From Streptomyces oceani (GTDB lineage: Bacteria; Actinomycetota; Actinomycetes; Streptomycetales; Streptomycetaceae): a DNA stretch of 64,000 bases. The notes beneath the pieces were generated by a model. That model worked only from the letters and a program-made list of their open reading frames with translations. It did not search any database and was not told where the DNA came from. Shown one piece after another: positions 10,348 through 21,108 of the stretch; the stretch's first letter is position 1; every line of letters begins with the position of its first letter. Where the stretch lies: NCBI RefSeq assembly GCF_001751245.1, contig NZ_LJGU01000093.1:71533-135532 (forward strand), read 5' to 3'. Position numbers and translations under genes: made by a program.

Positions 10348-11430
10348 CTACTGCGCGTCCGCCAGCTTGGCAGCCGAGTCAGCGTCCACACACGCCTGGA
10401 TCACCGGATCGAGTTCACCGTCGAGCACCTGATCCAGGTTGTACGCCTTGAAGCCGACCCGGTGGTCGGAGATCCGGTTCTCCGGGAAGTTGTAGGTCCG
10501 TACCCGCTCCGACCGGTCCACCGTACGCACCTGGCTGCGCCGGGTGTCGGAGGCTTCCTTCTCGGCCTGCTCCTGCGCCTCCGCGAGCAGCCGGGCACGC
10601 AGGATGCGCAGCGCCTGCTCCTTGTTCTGCAGTTGGCTCTTCTCGTTCTGGCAGGAGACCACGATCCCGGTGGGCTCGTGGGTGATCCGGACCGCGGAGT
10701 CGGTGGTGTTCACCGACTGGCCGCCGGGCCCGGAGGAGCGGTAGACGTCGATCCGCAGGTCGTTCGGATTGACCTCGACGTCCACCTCCTCGGCTTCCGG
10801 AAGCACCAGCACCCCGGCGGCGGAGGTGTGGATACGCCCCTGGGACTCGGTGGCCGGCACTCGCTGCACTCGGTGCACGCCCCCCTCGTACTTCAGCCGG
10901 GACCACACGCCCTGGCCGGGCTCGGTGCTGCCCCTGGTCTTCACGGCGATCTGCACGTCCTTGTACCCGCCCAGGTCGGAGGCGTTGGACTGGAGGAACT
11001 CGGTCTTCCAGCCGACGCGTTCCGCGTACCGTAGGTACATCCGCAGCAGGTCCCCGGCGAACAACGCGGACTCCTCGCCGCCCTCGCCCGCCTTGACCTC
11101 GAGGATGACGTCCTTGTCGTCACCGGGGTCGCGCGGCACCAGCAACAGTCGGAGCCGCTCGGTGAGCTCCGCGCGCCGCTGCTCCAGCTCCTTGACCTCG
11201 GCGGCGAACTCGGCGCTTTCCGGGGAGTCGTACGCGGCCAGTTCGCGCGCCGTGTGGACGTCCTCGCCGGTCTGCTTCCAGTCCTGGTACGCGGCGATGA
11301 TCGGGGTCAGCTCCGCGTACCGCTTGTTGAGGCCGCGGGCCCGTGTCTGGTCGGCGTGGATCGCCGGGTCGGCCAGCTGCTTCTCGAGGTCCGCGTGTTC
11401 GCCGATGAGTTCCTCGACCGCCTCGAACAT
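10348..11430 (-). CDS. prfA: Peptide chain release factor 1
   Basis: Recognises UAA and UAG and releases the nascent peptide. The 360-residue protein has the peptidyl-hydrolysis loop [15 protein letters not shown] and the codon-recognition domain, with [15 protein letters not shown] just before the hydrolysis domain. The ATG at 11430 follows AAGGGAAG; a longer frame to 11466 lacks a better site. It is adjacent to prmC, which modifies its GGQ glutamine. Confidence 0.96.
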   Translation of the reverse strand: MFEAVEELIGEHADLEKQLADPAIHADQTRARGLNKRYAELTPIIAAYQDWKQTGEDVHTARELAAYDSPESAEFAAEVKELEQRRAELTERLRLLLVPRDPGDDKDVILEVKAGEGGEESALFAGDLLRMYLRYAERVGWKTEFLQSNASDLGGYKDVQIAVKTRGSTEPGQGVWSRLKYEGGVHRVQRVPATESQGRIHTSAAGVLVLPEAEEVDVEVNPNDLRIDVYRSSGPGGQSVNTTDSAVRITHEPTGIVVSCQNEKSQLQNKEQALRILRARLLAEAQEQAEKEASDTRRSQVRTVDRSERVRTYNFPENRISDHRVGFKAYNLDQVLDGELDPVIQACVDADSAAKLADAQ

Positions 11431-11477
11431 CGTGTCTTCCCTTGTCTGACGGTTGAGCGGGCACATACGGGCACAAA

Positions 11478-11526
11478 AGCGCCGGCCCGGCCGCCCCCGT
11501 ACCGAGGGCGACCGCAGGCCGGCGCT
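11478..11526 (-). terminator. Intrinsic terminator after rpmE
   Basis: A 10-bp perfect stem, AGCGCCGGCC (11478-11487) with GGCCGGCGCT (11517-11526), starts 10 nt beyond the rpmE stop. No U-tract follows, which is usual for Streptomyces terminators. It also sits just upstream of prfA, so it insulates the two genes. Confidence 0.7.
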
Positions 11527-11535
11527 GTCGGGTCG

Positions 11536-11760
11536 CTACTTCTTGCCGGACCCGGCCTTCTTGCCGAAGCGGGCCTCGAAGCGGGCCACACGGCCACCGG
11601 TGTCGAGGATCTTCTGCTTGCCCGTGTAGAACGGGTGGCACTCGGAGCAGATGTCGGCGCGGATGACGCCTTCCGCCACGGTGCTGCGGGTCGTGAACGA
11701 GGCTCCGCAGGTGCAGCTGACCTGGGTCTCGACGTACTCCGGGTGGATATCGCGCTTCAC
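11536..11760 (-). CDS. rpmE: 50S ribosomal protein L31, zinc-binding form
   Basis: 74-residue ribosomal protein. It has the C+ zinc-ribbon pattern: CTCG near the N-terminus and CSECH later, so it is the zinc-containing paralogue. It starts with GTG at 11760 after TAGGAGAAACC, giving [13 protein letters not shown]. In Streptomyces the C+ L31 gene is known to be driven by the thiol-oxidative-stress sigma factor SigR, and a matching promoter is present upstream here (11862-11887). Confidence 0.96.
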   Translation of the reverse strand: MKRDIHPEYVETQVSCTCGASFTTRSTVAEGVIRADICSECHPFYTGKQKILDTGGRVARFEARFGKKAGSGKK

Positions 11761-11861
11761 GGTTTCTCCTAGGTTCGGGAGGGCGCCGGGTCGCGACGCG
11801 GACTGCGTCACGTGAACCGGGGCCGACGGTCCAGTTTGCCACTGCTGGCCGTGCCTCCCAA

Positions 11862-11887
11862 AACCGGGGGCCGGAGCTGGTTATTCC
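11862..11887 (-). promoter_or_regulatory. SigR-type promoter of rpmE
   Basis: On the minus strand GGAAT (11887-11883), 18 nt, then GTT (11864-11862) matches the S. coelicolor SigR consensus GGAAT-N18-GTT exactly. It lies about 100 nt upstream of the rpmE start. SigR control of rpmE is established in S. coelicolor, which supports the call; the start site here has not been measured. Confidence 0.7.
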
Positions 11888-11935
11888 TCGGCGGAGACGC
11901 TCACTCGGCGTCCCCCGCCGCCAGCGCGCACCCAG

Positions 11936-13057
11936 TCAGCGCACCACACCGTCTATGTCGGTCTGCGAGCCCGCCGTGCCCTCGGTGGCCGACTTCGGAA
12001 TCGGTTTGTCCGCGCGGAGCGCCTTCCAGACCTGCGCGCTCTTCTTGTCCAGCGGCAGCACCCGGTTCGGGTCAGCCGGGTCGTACTGGACGGGCATCGT
12101 GGCCATCGAGATGTCCTGGGACTCGATGCCCTTCATCACCTTCGCCAGGCCGGTCAGGTCACCGACCGAGTCCAGCTCCGAGTCGGTGGTCAGTGAGGAG
12201 GTGGCGGTGTTGGCGAGGTCGTAGAGCCGCTTCGGGTTGTCGAACAACCCGATGCTGTTGACCTGGTCCAACAGCGCCCGCATGAAGGCCTGTTGCAGCT
12301 GGATACGGGACAGGTCGCTGCCGTCGCCGACCGCGTGCCGGGTGCGTACGAGGCCGAGCGCCTGCTCGCCGTTCAGCGTGTGCGTGCCGGGGCTGAGCCG
12401 CAGGTGGCTGTCGGAGTCCTGGATCGACTGACGTACCGTGACGTCAACGCCGCCGAGGGTGTTTATCAGACTCTTGAAGCCGGAGAAGTCGACCTCGACG
12501 TAGTGGTCCATGCGGATGTTCGTCATCGACTCGACGGTCTTGACCGAGCAGGCCGGGCCACCGACCTGGTACGCCTCATTGAACATCGCGGCCTGCCGAG
12601 GCGGGGCCGTGCCACCGTCCTCACGCTCGCAACTGGGGCGTGGCAAGAGGGTGTCACGTGGTATCGAGACGACGCTCGCCTTGTCGTGCTGCTTGTTCAC
12701 GTGCACGATCATCGCCGTGTCAGAGCGGGCGGAGCCCTCGTCACCGCCGTAACCGGCGTTGTCGCCGGCGCGCGAGTCGGAGCCCATCACCAGGATGTCC
12801 ATGGAGCCGTTCTCGACGTTCTCGGGGCGGTCCGTGCCGAGCGCGGCGTTGATGTCGATGCCCGAGATGTTGCCGTTCAGCTGGTAGTAGACGAAGCCCA
12901 GGCCCGCGCCGCCGACCAGCAGCAGCCCGGCGGTCGCCCAGGCCGTGGCGGCCAGGACCCGTTGACGGCGGGAACGCGGCCTCCGACGGCGCCCACGGGG
13001 GCCCCCGAAGCGGCGTGCGTCCGCTTCCCGGCCGCCGTTGCTGTCCTCGTCCGCCAT
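11936..13057 (-). CDS. LytR-CpsA-Psr family cell-envelope ligase
   Basis: 373-residue type II membrane protein that, by family, transfers polyprenyl-linked glycopolymers onto peptidoglycan. An Arg-rich cytoplasmic N-terminus (to about residue 33) is followed by one membrane helix (residues ~34-56). The extracellular LCP domain has SMDILVMGSDSR, ASVVSIPRDTLLP and the late VRTRHAVGDGSDLSRIQLQQ signature, whose Arg residues bind the pyrophosphate. The start ATG at 13057 follows AAGGAAGAGAAG. It lies between rpmE and rho as its own unit, with a 329-nt upstream region holding the rho terminator. Confidence 0.9.
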   Translation of the reverse strand: MADEDSNGGREADARRFGGPRGRRRRPRSRRQRVLAATAWATAGLLLVGGAGLGFVYYQLNGNISGIDINAALGTDRPENVENGSMDILVMGSDSRAGDNAGYGGDEGSARSDTAMIVHVNKQHDKASVVSIPRDTLLPRPSCEREDGGTAPPRQAAMFNEAYQVGGPACSVKTVESMTNIRMDHYVEVDFSGFKSLINTLGGVDVTVRQSIQDSDSHLRLSPGTHTLNGEQALGLVRTRHAVGDGSDLSRIQLQQAFMRALLDQVNSIGLFDNPKRLYDLANTATSSLTTDSELDSVGDLTGLAKVMKGIESQDISMATMPVQYDPADPNRVLPLDKKSAQVWKALRADKPIPKSATEGTAGSQTDIDGVVR

Positions 13058-13309
13058 CGTTCTTCTCTTCCTTCTCGGCTGGCTCCGTCCGGCCCCGAGT
13101 GACCGAGGCCGACGTGATGTCGCCCGTAACGGTTGCACAACACGAGATGAAGGCCGGATAACCACGCTTCGTCGGAAGCGGCTCGAGCAGTGGCCTCGCC
13201 ACGTCTCTGTCACCCCTTTTACCTGCGACGACTGGCGCTCGCGCGGCGAGATCGGGACGCCGGCGCGCCACCGTCGCCTGTGGGCAAGCTCTCAGCGGAG
13301 GAAACACGA

Positions 13310-13351
13310 GCTGAGGGGCGCGCCACGAGCTGTCGTGGCGCGCCCCTCAGC
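13310..13351 (-). terminator. Strong intrinsic terminator after rho
   Basis: A perfect 19-bp stem (13310-13328 with 13333-13351) and a 4-nt loop GCTG, beginning 36 nt past the rho stop codon. It is the longest perfect hairpin I found in the window. The rest of the 13058-13386 intergenic region shows no gene. Confidence 0.88.
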
Positions 13352-13386
13352 GTGCGTCCGAACGGGTGAGGTGAGGTCCCGGAGGC

Positions 13387-15393
13387 TCAGTCCCCGCCGT
13401 TCCCCGGTGTCGGCGTGGTCTTCTGGATCTGGAGCAGGAACTCCGTGTTGGACTTCGTCTGCTTCATCTTGTCCAGCAGCAGCTCGACGGCCTGCTGCTG
13501 GTCCAGGGCGTGCAGGACCCGGCGGAGCTTCCAGACGATGGACAGCTCCTCGCCGCCCATCAGGATCTCCTCCTTACGGGTGCCCGACGCGTCGACGTCC
13601 ACCGCCGGGAAGATCCGCTTGTCGGAGAGCTTCCGGTCGAGCTTCAGCTCCATGTTGCCGGTGCCCTTGAACTCCTCGAAGATGACCTCGTCCATCCGGG
13701 AGCCGGTCTCCACCATCGCCGTGGCGACGATGGTCAGCGAACCGCCGTCCTCGATGTTCCGGGCGGCGCCGAAGAAGCGCTTCGGCGGGTAGAGGGCCGT
13801 GGAGTCCACACCACCGGAGAGAATCCGCCCGGACGCCGGCGCCGCGAGGTTGTACGCGCGACCGAGGCGGGTGATCGAGTCCAGCAGCACGACCACGTCG
13901 TGCCCCAGCTCGACGAGCCGCTTGGCCCGTTCGATGGCCAGTTCCGCGACCGTGGTGTGGTCCTCCGCCGGACGGTCGAAGGTGGAGGAGATGACCTCAC
14001 CCTTCACCGAGCGGGTCATGTCGGTGACTTCCTCGGGCCGTTCGTCGACGAGGACGACCATCAGGTGGCACTCGGGGTTGTTCGTGGTGATCGCGTTGGC
14101 GATCGCCTGCATGATCATGGTCTTGCCGGTCTTGGGCGGCGCCACGATCAGTCCACGCTGACCCTTGCCGATCGGCGTCACCATGTCGATGATCCGTGTC
14201 GTCATCTGTCCGGGGTCGGTCTCCAACCGCAGTCGCTCCTGCGGGTAGAGCGGGGTCAGCTTGGTGAACTCCGGCCGGGACTTGCCCCCTTCGGGGGCTA
14301 CGCCGTTGGCCGAGTCGAGTCGCACCAGGGCGTTGAACTTCTCCCGGCGCTCGCCCTCTCTCGGCTGTCGCACCGCGCCCGTGATGTGGTCGCCCTTGCG
14401 CAGGCCGTTCTTACGGACCTGGGCGAGCGAGACGTAGACGTCGTTCGGCCCGGGAAGATAACCGGAGGTGCGCACGAACGCGTAGTTGTCCAGGATGTCG
14501 AGGATGCCCGCCACCGGGATCAGGACGTCGTCCTCGGCGATCTGCGGCTCGCTGCCGAACTCGTCCCGGCCGCGCCGGCCACGACGGTCCCGGTAGCGGC
14601 CACGGCGGCCACGGCGGCCACCGTCGAGGTCGTCGTCGTGGCGGTTGCCACCCCCACCACCACCCTGGTTCTGCTGACCGCCGTCGTTCTTGTTGCGGTT
14701 GCCCCGCTGACGGTCCCGCTTGGGCTGTCGGTCCTGGTGCTGCTGCCGATCCTGCTGCTGCCGACCGCCGTCACCGCCCTTGCCGGCGTCGGGGCGCTGG
14801 CCATCCGGGGAGCCTTTGCTGTCGGCGTCCTTGGCGCCTTCCCTGCTTTCCTTGCTTTCCTTGACGTTGTTCCCGCCGTCCCGGTTGTCCGACCGGGACG
14901 CGTCGCTCCTGCCCTCGGTCGAGTCGGCGGCGGAGTCGGCCTTGCCGCCACGTCCGCGACGCGTACGACGCTCGTCGGCGGGCTGGCCGGGGATGTCGAT
15001 CTGCTGCTGGGCTGTGGACTGCTGGGTCGCGGCCGGCTCGGACTGCTCGGCCTCGGGCTCGCCCGTACGCGTCTTTGATGTCGCCCGACGCTTCGGCTTG
15101 CTCTCGGCCTGTTTGCCGTCGTCCTTGCTGGCGTCCGCGGACTGGGCCGTGTCGGCGGCTGAGCCCGCGCTCGCCTGCTTCTCCTTGATGACCTCAATCA
15201 ACTGGCTCTTGCGCATCCGCGCGGTGCCCTTGATGCCGAGGCCGGAGGCAACCTGCTGGAGCTCGGCCAGGACCATGCCCTCGAGTCCGGTGCCTGAACG
15301 CCGCCGCTTGGGAGCGGCGGGGGCGTCCGTAGCGGACGCTTCGGCAGCAGCGCTGTCGGTGTTCACGCCCATCAGATCGGTGGTGTCGCTCAC
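13387..15393 (-). CDS. rho: Transcription termination factor Rho
   Basis: RNA-dependent ATPase helicase that ends transcription. The 668-residue actinobacterial form has an N-terminal helical Rho-N domain (residues ~40-75), then a roughly 200-residue hydrophilic insertion rich in Arg, Gly, Gln and Asp (e.g. [18 protein letters not shown]), an RNA-binding cold-shock domain, and the ATPase domain with Walker [17 protein letters not shown] and the LLDSITRL segment. The insertion explains the excess over the 419 residues of E. coli Rho. It starts with GTG at 15393 after GGGAAGGA. Confidence 0.96.
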   Translation of the reverse strand: MSDTTDLMGVNTDSAAAEASATDAPAAPKRRRSGTGLEGMVLAELQQVASGLGIKGTARMRKSQLIEVIKEKQASAGSAADTAQSADASKDDGKQAESKPKRRATSKTRTGEPEAEQSEPAATQQSTAQQQIDIPGQPADERRTRRGRGGKADSAADSTEGRSDASRSDNRDGGNNVKESKESREGAKDADSKGSPDGQRPDAGKGGDGGRQQQDRQQHQDRQPKRDRQRGNRNKNDGGQQNQGGGGGGNRHDDDLDGGRRGRRGRYRDRRGRRGRDEFGSEPQIAEDDVLIPVAGILDILDNYAFVRTSGYLPGPNDVYVSLAQVRKNGLRKGDHITGAVRQPREGERREKFNALVRLDSANGVAPEGGKSRPEFTKLTPLYPQERLRLETDPGQMTTRIIDMVTPIGKGQRGLIVAPPKTGKTMIMQAIANAITTNNPECHLMVVLVDERPEEVTDMTRSVKGEVISSTFDRPAEDHTTVAELAIERAKRLVELGHDVVVLLDSITRLGRAYNLAAPASGRILSGGVDSTALYPPKRFFGAARNIEDGGSLTIVATAMVETGSRMDEVIFEEFKGTGNMELKLDRKLSDKRIFPAVDVDASGTRKEEILMGGEELSIVWKLRRVLHALDQQQAVELLLDKMKQTKSNTEFLLQIQKTTPTPGNGGD

Positions 15394-15760
15394 GAAGGGT
15401 CCTTCCCTGGAGCGGGCGTCGGCCTGTCTGGCTCGGCGACCGGTTGTGCTGTCCGGCGGCGGTCCGTCTGACGCGGACCGGGCCGGGGCGGAGGTCCCGC
15501 CTGTACGTCTGGCGGAGAAATCAGTTCATGGTTCGGCGTGATCCGTGGAAACGCATCTGTCGCCGACTCCGGAGCGGGTATGTCACTGCTCAGCAAACTG
15601 CTCAGACTGTGTGAAAGGCTTCCGGAAGAAGGGTGATCCCTGACAGGGACACCGCGCACCGCACTCTACGGCCCATGCGCTCGGCCTGGAGACTGCGAGT
15701 GCTGACTTGAGGTTAACACTACCGGGTCCAACAAACATTCCCCCTTCTCGAAGACTGCAA
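15394..15760 (-). promoter_or_regulatory. rho upstream region with a SigR-like element
   Basis: This 367-nt stretch between the thrB stop and the rho start has no credible gene. On the minus strand GGGAAT (15742-15737) and GTT (15717-15715) are spaced 19 nt, one more than the SigR optimum. The same segment contains TAGTGT, a possible -10 box for the main sigma factor. Either could drive rho. Confidence 0.35.
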
Positions 15761-16705
15761 TCAGGTGTCCTCCGTGCTGCCACTGCCGCTGCCGGCCAGC
15801 GGCAGCACGCTCCCGCCCACGGTGTCGAGCGCCAGCCGGTTCGCCGTCCAGCTCTCGCCCGCCAGCCGTGCAACTTTGTCGGCCGTCCCCTCCTCGACCA
15901 GTGCCAGGACCGTAGGACCGGCTCCGGAGATGACCGCTGGGACGCCATCCGCCCGCAGTCGGTTCAGCAGGGCGATGCTTTCCGTCATCGCCGAGGAGCG
16001 GTACTCCTGGTGCAGCCAGTCCTCGGTCGCCGGCAGCAGCAGCTCCGGCCGCCGGGTGAGGGCCTCCACCAGCAGGGCCGCACGCCCCGCCCCGCGGGCG
16101 GCGTCCACATGCGGCACCGTACGCGGCAGCAGCCCCCGGGCCGTCTCGGTGAGCAGCGGCAGCCCGGGCACGAACACCACCGGAACGATGGACTCCGCCG
16201 GCGTCATTCGGATCGCGTGGGGCCTGCCCAACTCGCTCCACGCGAGCGTGAAGCCACCGAGCAGACAGGCCGCGACGTTGTCCGGATGGCCCTCGATCTC
16301 GCTGGCCAGCGCCAGCATCGCCTGATCGTCCATCCGGGACTCGCCCCCGGTGGTCACCGCGCGAGCCGCGAGCAGTCCGGCGCAGATCGCGGCCGAGGAG
16401 GATCCGAGGCCCCTGCCGTGCGGGATGCGGTTCGCGCAGACGACCTCCAGCCCCCGCGGCTGTCCGCCGAGCTGCTCGAAGGCGGTGCGCAACGACCGTA
16501 CGAGCAGGTGACCCTCGTCCCGGGGCAGGGTGTCGGCGCCCTCGCCGGCGATGTCGACATGCAGCCCGACATCGGCGACCCGGACCACCACGTCGTCGTA
16601 GAGCCCCAGGGCCAGTCCCATGGAATCGAACCCGGGGCCGAGGTTGGCGCTGGTAGCGGGGACACGCACCCGCACGGCGGCTGCGCGGAACGCTGGACCG
16701 GCCAT
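15761..16705 (-). CDS. thrB: Homoserine kinase
   Basis: GHMP-family kinase that phosphorylates homoserine in threonine synthesis. The 314-residue protein has the N-terminal PATSANLGPGFDSMG, the ATP-binding IPHGRGLGSSSAAICAG, and the C-terminal AVISGAGPTVLAL motif, all diagnostic. The ATG at 16705 is chosen because the conserved domain starts a few residues later; AAGGAGAG lies 12 nt upstream. It is the last gene of the hom-thrC-thrB group but is separated from thrC by 314 nt. Confidence 0.95.
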   Translation of the reverse strand: MAGPAFRAAAVRVRVPATSANLGPGFDSMGLALGLYDDVVVRVADVGLHVDIAGEGADTLPRDEGHLLVRSLRTAFEQLGGQPRGLEVVCANRIPHGRGLGSSSAAICAGLLAARAVTTGGESRMDDQAMLALASEIEGHPDNVAACLLGGFTLAWSELGRPHAIRMTPAESIVPVVFVPGLPLLTETARGLLPRTVPHVDAARGAGRAALLVEALTRRPELLLPATEDWLHQEYRSSAMTESIALLNRLRADGVPAVISGAGPTVLALVEEGTADKVARLAGESWTANRLALDTVGGSVLPLAGSGSGSTEDT

Positions 16706-17019
16706 CTCTCGATGACTCTCCTTGGCTTGCGAATCGAGTTGCGGCAACTCCCCGGTGGACCGCGGCAGCACTACCGGACCGGTCGCACCCGACGCGTTAC
16801 CGTACGCGTGCGGGGCCGGGGTGAATGCCAGCTTATCTAAGGAAGGTTCGCCCGCGACACAGGGCGCACGCCAGGCGCACGAAGCGTGTCGCGCGGTGGC
16901 CCGTGCGCTCGCTCGCCCGTGCCACCGTGCTCCCCCGACCGGGCGCGCGTACGGGCGTACGCCACCGCGGGGGCGTACGGGCCGGACATACGCACCGGAC
17001 GCACGCCCGGCGGGAGCGG
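16706..17019 (-). other. thrC-thrB intergenic region, no gene seen
   Basis: The 314-nt gap is unexpectedly long for an operon. It has GC-rich near-repeats GGGCGTACG (around 16950-16985) and a short AT-rich patch, CTTATCTAAGGAAGG, near 16832. I see no start codon with a leader peptide rich in Thr or Ile, and no clear terminator. A separate thrB promoter is possible. Confidence 0.4.
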
Positions 17020-18228
17020 TCAGGCCAGACCGAGGCGCTGCGCCGCGGCGTCCGCGTCCACCGGGACGGTGAGCGGCTGGGGAGCGCCGGCGACGGCCCA
17101 GTCCGGGTCCTTGAGGCCGTTCCCCGTCACCGTGCACACGACCCGCTGGCCCGGACGCAGCGTGCCCTGCTCGGCCGCCTGCAGCAAGCCCGCCACCGAG
17201 GCGGCCGACGCGGGCTCCACGAAGACCCCCTCCTGAGCGGACAACAGACGGTAGGCACGCAGGATCTGACGATCGGTCACGGAGTCGATGAAGCCGCCCG
17301 ACTCGTCCCGCGCCCGCTCCGCCCACTGCCAGGACGCGGGATTGCCGATGCGAATCGCCGTGGCGATCGTGCTCGGTTCCGGCACCACCTCACCGCGCAC
17401 GATGGGCGCCGAACCGGCGGCCTGATAACCCCACATGGCGGGGGCACGAGTCGCGGGCCCGCCGGTCGCGGGGTCGGCGTACTCGCGGTAGCCCTTCCAG
17501 TAGGCGGTGATGTTGCCGGCGTTGCCCACCGGGAGGACATGGATGTCCGGCGCGTCCCCGAGCATGTCGACCACCTCGAACGCGGCGGTCTTCTGCCCCT
17601 CGATCCGCGCCGGGTTCACCGAGTTCACCAGGGCCACCGGGTACTTCTCGGACAGCCCGCGGGCGAGTGTCAGGCAGTCGTCGAAGTTCCCGTCCACCTG
17701 GAGGATCTGGGCACCGTGCACCAACGCCTGGCCCATCTTCCCCAGCGCGATCTTGCCCTGTGGCACGAGCACGGCGCAGACCATGCCCGCCCGCACCGCG
17801 TACGCAGCGGCGGAGGCGCTGGTGTTGCCGGTGGAGGCACAGATCACGGCCTGTGCTCCGGCGGCCTTGGCGGCGCTGATGGCGACCGTCATCCCGCGGT
17901 CCTTGAAGGAACCGGTGGGGTTGGCCCCCTCGACCTTCAGGTGCACCTCGCAGCCCGTCCGCTCAGAGAGCACCCGAGCGGGCACCAGGGGGGTGCCTCC
18001 CTCCCGCAGACTCACCGGCTCGTCCTCCGGCGCGAGCGGCAGCCGCTCCCGGTACTCCTCGATGACCCCGCGCCACTGCCGACCCGCCCGTACGGCCGTG
18101 TCGGGCGCGGTCGGTCCCGTCGGCGCGGTTGACCCGGTCGCCCCGGTAGACCCGGTAGACCCGGTCGACCCGGTCCACCCGGAACTGACGGAGGAGGTTC
18201 GGTCCATGATGCTCACTGTCTCTCTCAT
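17020..18228 (-). CDS. thrC: Threonine synthase
   Basis: PLP enzyme that converts O-phosphohomoserine to threonine. About 402 residues if started at the ATG 18228, which overlaps the hom stop (ATGA); a second ATG at 18207 would give 395. The PLP-lysine motif [12 protein letters not shown] and the phosphate-binding [11 protein letters not shown] are present. The N-terminus carries an odd low-complexity extension (about residues 8-40; TG, ST and GP repeats), encoded by roughly six 9-bp DNA repeats of the type GACCCGGTC at 18128-18183. The catalytic domain after it is normal. Confidence 0.95.
   Translation of the reverse strand: MRETVSIMDRTSSVSSGWTGSTGSTGSTGATGSTAPTGPTAPDTAVRAGRQWRGVIEEYRERLPLAPEDEPVSLREGGTPLVPARVLSERTGCEVHLKVEGANPTGSFKDRGMTVAISAAKAAGAQAVICASTGNTSASAAAYAVRAGMVCAVLVPQGKIALGKMGQALVHGAQILQVDGNFDDCLTLARGLSEKYPVALVNSVNPARIEGQKTAAFEVVDMLGDAPDIHVLPVGNAGNITAYWKGYREYADPATGGPATRAPAMWGYQAAGSAPIVRGEVVPEPSTIATAIRIGNPASWQWAERARDESGGFIDSVTDRQILRAYRLLSAQEGVFVEPASAASVAGLLQAAEQGTLRPGQRVVCTVTGNGLKDPDWAVAGAPQPLTVPVDADAAAQRLGLA
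18128..18183. repeat. 9-bp tandem repeat inside thrC
   Basis: About six units close to GACCCGGTC or GACCCGGTA in direct array, in frame with thrC, adding Ser-Thr-Gly triplets. The array lies before the conserved domain, so unit number could change without loss of frame. Confidence 0.8.
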
Positions 18229-19517
18229 TCCCCTTCGACCCGCATGATGCTCGCGACACCGCGGACCGTGTCCAGGCCGCGCAGCGCTTCCACGGTCGCG
18301 CGCAGTGCGGCGTCCGGGGCCCGATGGGTGACCACCACCAACCAGGCGTCACCGTCCTTGCCCTGCTGCCGAACGGTGTCGATGGAGACGTCGTGCTCCG
18401 CGAAGACGGTGGCCACCTGGGCCAGCACTCCGGGTTTGTCGGCGACGTCGAGACTGATGTGGTAGCGCGTGACCACCTCGCCCATCGGCGAGACGGGAAG
18501 CTGGGCGTACGCCGACTCCCCCGCTCCGCGGGCGCCACTGAGCTTGTTGCGGCAGGCCGCGACCAGGTCGCCCAGCACCGCGGAGGCGGTGGGCGAGCCG
18601 CCCGCGCCACGGCCGTAGAACATCAACTGGCCGGCGGCGTCCGACTCGACGAACACGGCGTTGTACGCCTCCCGCACGGAGGCGAGCGGATGGCCCAGCG
18701 GGATCATCGCGGGGTGGACACGCGCGGTGACGGAGCGGCCGTCGGAGGTGCGTTCGCAAATCGCCAACAGCTTGACCGTACAGCCCATCCGTTTCGCGGA
18801 GGCGATATCGGCGGCGGTGACCTCGGCCAGCCCCTCGCGGTACACGTCGTCCAGACGCACCCGCGTGTGGAAGGCGATGCCGGCGAGGATCGCGGCCTTG
18901 GCGGCGGCGTCGAAACCCTCCACGTCGGCGGTGGGGTCGGCCTCCGCGTAGCCCAGCGCGGTCGCCTCGTCCAGCGCCTCCCCGTATCCGGCGCCGCTGG
19001 CGTCCATCCGATCCAGGATGAAGTTGGTGGTGCCGTTGACGATGCCCAGCACCCGGTTCACGGTGTCGCCGGCGAGGGACTCGCGCAACGGCCGGACCAG
19101 CGGGATCGCGGCGGCCACCGCGGCCTCGTAGAACAGATCGACGCCGTGCTTCTCCGCCGTCTCGTGCAGGGTCGAACCGTCCTCGGCGAGCAGCGCCTTG
19201 TTCGCGGTGACGACGCTGGCGCCGGCCTCGAAGGCGCTGGTGATCAGGCCGCGGGCCGGTTCGATGCCGCCGATGACCTCCACCGCGACATCGATGTCCG
19301 GGCGCTGTGCCAGTCCCGCCGCGTCGGTGGTGACCAACTCCGGGTCGATTCCCGCCCGGACCCGCCCGGGACGCCGCACGGCCACACCGGCGAGCTCCAG
19401 CGGGGCGCCCACCCGTGCGGCGAGGTCGTCCGCGTGCGTCCTCATGATGCGTGCCACCTCTGAGCCCACGACCCCACAGCCCAGCAGCGCCACTTTCAGC
19501 GGACGCGTACGCATCAT
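18225..19517 (-). CDS. hom: Homoserine dehydrogenase
   Basis: Reduces aspartate semialdehyde to homoserine, the branch point to Thr and Met. The 430-residue protein has the N-terminal Rossmann motif [14 protein letters not shown], a catalytic domain with GGIEPARGL and [13 protein letters not shown], and a C-terminal ACT domain (from ~residue 350, [16 protein letters not shown]) of the kind used for threonine feedback. Two adjacent ATGs occur at 19517 and 19514, with GAGG in front. It is coupled to thrC by a 4-nt overlap. The 180-nt gap to lysA includes the palindrome GACATATGTC near 19597. Confidence 0.95.
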   Translation of the reverse strand: MMRTRPLKVALLGCGVVGSEVARIMRTHADDLAARVGAPLELAGVAVRRPGRVRAGIDPELVTTDAAGLAQRPDIDVAVEVIGGIEPARGLITSAFEAGASVVTANKALLAEDGSTLHETAEKHGVDLFYEAAVAAAIPLVRPLRESLAGDTVNRVLGIVNGTTNFILDRMDASGAGYGEALDEATALGYAEADPTADVEGFDAAAKAAILAGIAFHTRVRLDDVYREGLAEVTAADIASAKRMGCTVKLLAICERTSDGRSVTARVHPAMIPLGHPLASVREAYNAVFVESDAAGQLMFYGRGAGGSPTASAVLGDLVAACRNKLSGARGAGESAYAQLPVSPMGEVVTRYHISLDVADKPGVLAQVATVFAEHDVSIDTVRQQGKDGDAWLVVVTHRAPDAALRATVEALRGLDTVRGVASIMRVEGE

Positions 19518-19697
19518 TCGACCTCGCTTCGTCAATTGTGGTGGGTTCAGTCTCACGCACGGGTGGGCGCTTGCCACGCTGGTTCCAGCATGTGGGACAT
19601 ATGTCTCGGCAACCGGAGATACCGTACGTGCTCGGCTCGGCGGCCGGGCCACACGGCCTGCCGGCCAAGTGCCCCGACGCCGACATGCCCGGACGCG

Positions 19698-21089
19698 CTA
19701 CCCCACGTCCAGGCTGAGCAGGTCCTCCTCCGTCTCCCGCCGGACGATCACCCGGGCGGCGCCATCCCGCACGGCGACCACCGGCGGGCGCAGCGCGTGG
19801 TTGTAGTTGCTGGCCATCGAGCGGCAGTAGGCGCCGGTCGCGGGCACGGCCAAGAGGTCGCCGGGCGCCACGTCGGCGGGCAGGAAGGCGTCCTTGACGA
19901 CGATGTCCCCACTCTCGCAGTGCTTGCCGACCACCCGCGAGAGCAGCGGCGCGGCCTGCGAGGTACGGGACACCAACGCGACCGTGTACTCGGCGTCGTA
20001 GAGCGCGGTACGGATGTTGTCCGACATCCCGCCATCCACGCTGACGTACGTACGCAGCCCGTCCAACGGCTTGACGGTGCCCACCTCGTACAGGGTGAAC
20101 GCGCTCGGCCCCACAATCGCCCGTCCCGGCTCCACGGACAGCCTCGGCACGTCCAGTCCCGCGCCCGCGCACTCACGCTCGACGATGCCTCGGAGCGCCT
20201 TGGCGATCTCGTGCGGCTCGCTCGGGTCGTCGTCCGGCGTGTACGCGATGCCGAGGCCGCCGCCCAGGTCGATCTCCGGCAGCTGTACGCCGTGCTCGTC
20301 CCGCACCTCACGCAGCAGCCCGACGACGCGGTGGGCCGCCACCTCGAATCCGGAGGTGTCGAAGATCTGCGAGCCGATGTGCGAGTGGATTCCGACGAGT
20401 TCGAGGCTCTCCAGCCGCAGCACCCTGCGTACCGCCTCCGCGGCCTGCCCGTCGGCGAGCGCGAGGCCGAACTTCTGGTCCTCGTGCGCGGTGGCGATGA
20501 ACTCGTGGGTGTGCGCCTCGACACCGACCGTCACCCGGATCTGCACCCGCTGCCGGACGCCGAGCTCCTCGGCGGCGCGCGCCACCCGGACGATCTCCTG
20601 GAAGGAGTCCAGCACGATGCGCCCCACCCCGGCCTCGACGGCTCGGTGGATCTCGGCGGTCGACTTGTTGTTGCCGTGCAGCGCGATGCGCTCGGCCGGC
20701 ATTCCGGCGTCCAGGGCGAGGGACAGCTCGCCCAGCGAGCAGACGTCCACGTTCAGGCCCTCCTCGTGCAGCCAGCGCAGCACGGCGCGGGAGAGGAACG
20801 CCTTGCCGGCGTAGAAGACGTCGGCGTCCGTGCCGAAGGCCTCGCGCCAGGCGTGGCAGCGGGCCCGGAAGTCCGCCTCGTCCAGGAAGTACGCGGGCGT
20901 GCCGAACTCCTCGGCCAGCTCGCGTACGTCCACGCCGCCGACGGTGACCGCGCCGTCCTGGGCGCGGGCGGCCGTACGGGGCCAGACCAGCGGATGGAGT
21001 GCGTTGAGGTCGGCGGGTGGCGCTGCGTGGTGGCCCTCGGGAAGGACGTCGGCGTACCGGGGCCCAGCGGGGTGTGCGGAACGGCTCAT
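19698..21089 (-). CDS. lysA: Diaminopimelate decarboxylase
   Basis: PLP-dependent decarboxylase giving lysine from meso-diaminopimelate. The 463-residue protein has the fold-type-III signatures: the PLP lysine in VFYAGKAFL, the HGNNKS segment, the [10 protein letters not shown] loop, GGGLGIAY, and EPGRAIVG. The N-terminal ~40 residues are an actinobacterial extension. It is followed 180 nt later by hom, so the lysine and threonine branches of the aspartate pathway are neighbours. Confidence 0.96.
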   Translation of the reverse strand: MSRSAHPAGPRYADVLPEGHHAAPPADLNALHPLVWPRTAARAQDGAVTVGGVDVRELAEEFGTPAYFLDEADFRARCHAWREAFGTDADVFYAGKAFLSRAVLRWLHEEGLNVDVCSLGELSLALDAGMPAERIALHGNNKSTAEIHRAVEAGVGRIVLDSFQEIVRVARAAEELGVRQRVQIRVTVGVEAHTHEFIATAHEDQKFGLALADGQAAEAVRRVLRLESLELVGIHSHIGSQIFDTSGFEVAAHRVVGLLREVRDEHGVQLPEIDLGGGLGIAYTPDDDPSEPHEIAKALRGIVERECAGAGLDVPRLSVEPGRAIVGPSAFTLYEVGTVKPLDGLRTYVSVDGGMSDNIRTALYDAEYTVALVSRTSQAAPLLSRVVGKHCESGDIVVKDAFLPADVAPGDLLAVPATGAYCRSMASNYNHALRPPVVAVRDGAARVIVRRETEEDLLSLDVG

Positions 21090-21108
21090 GATCTTTTCTC
21101 TGATCCCC

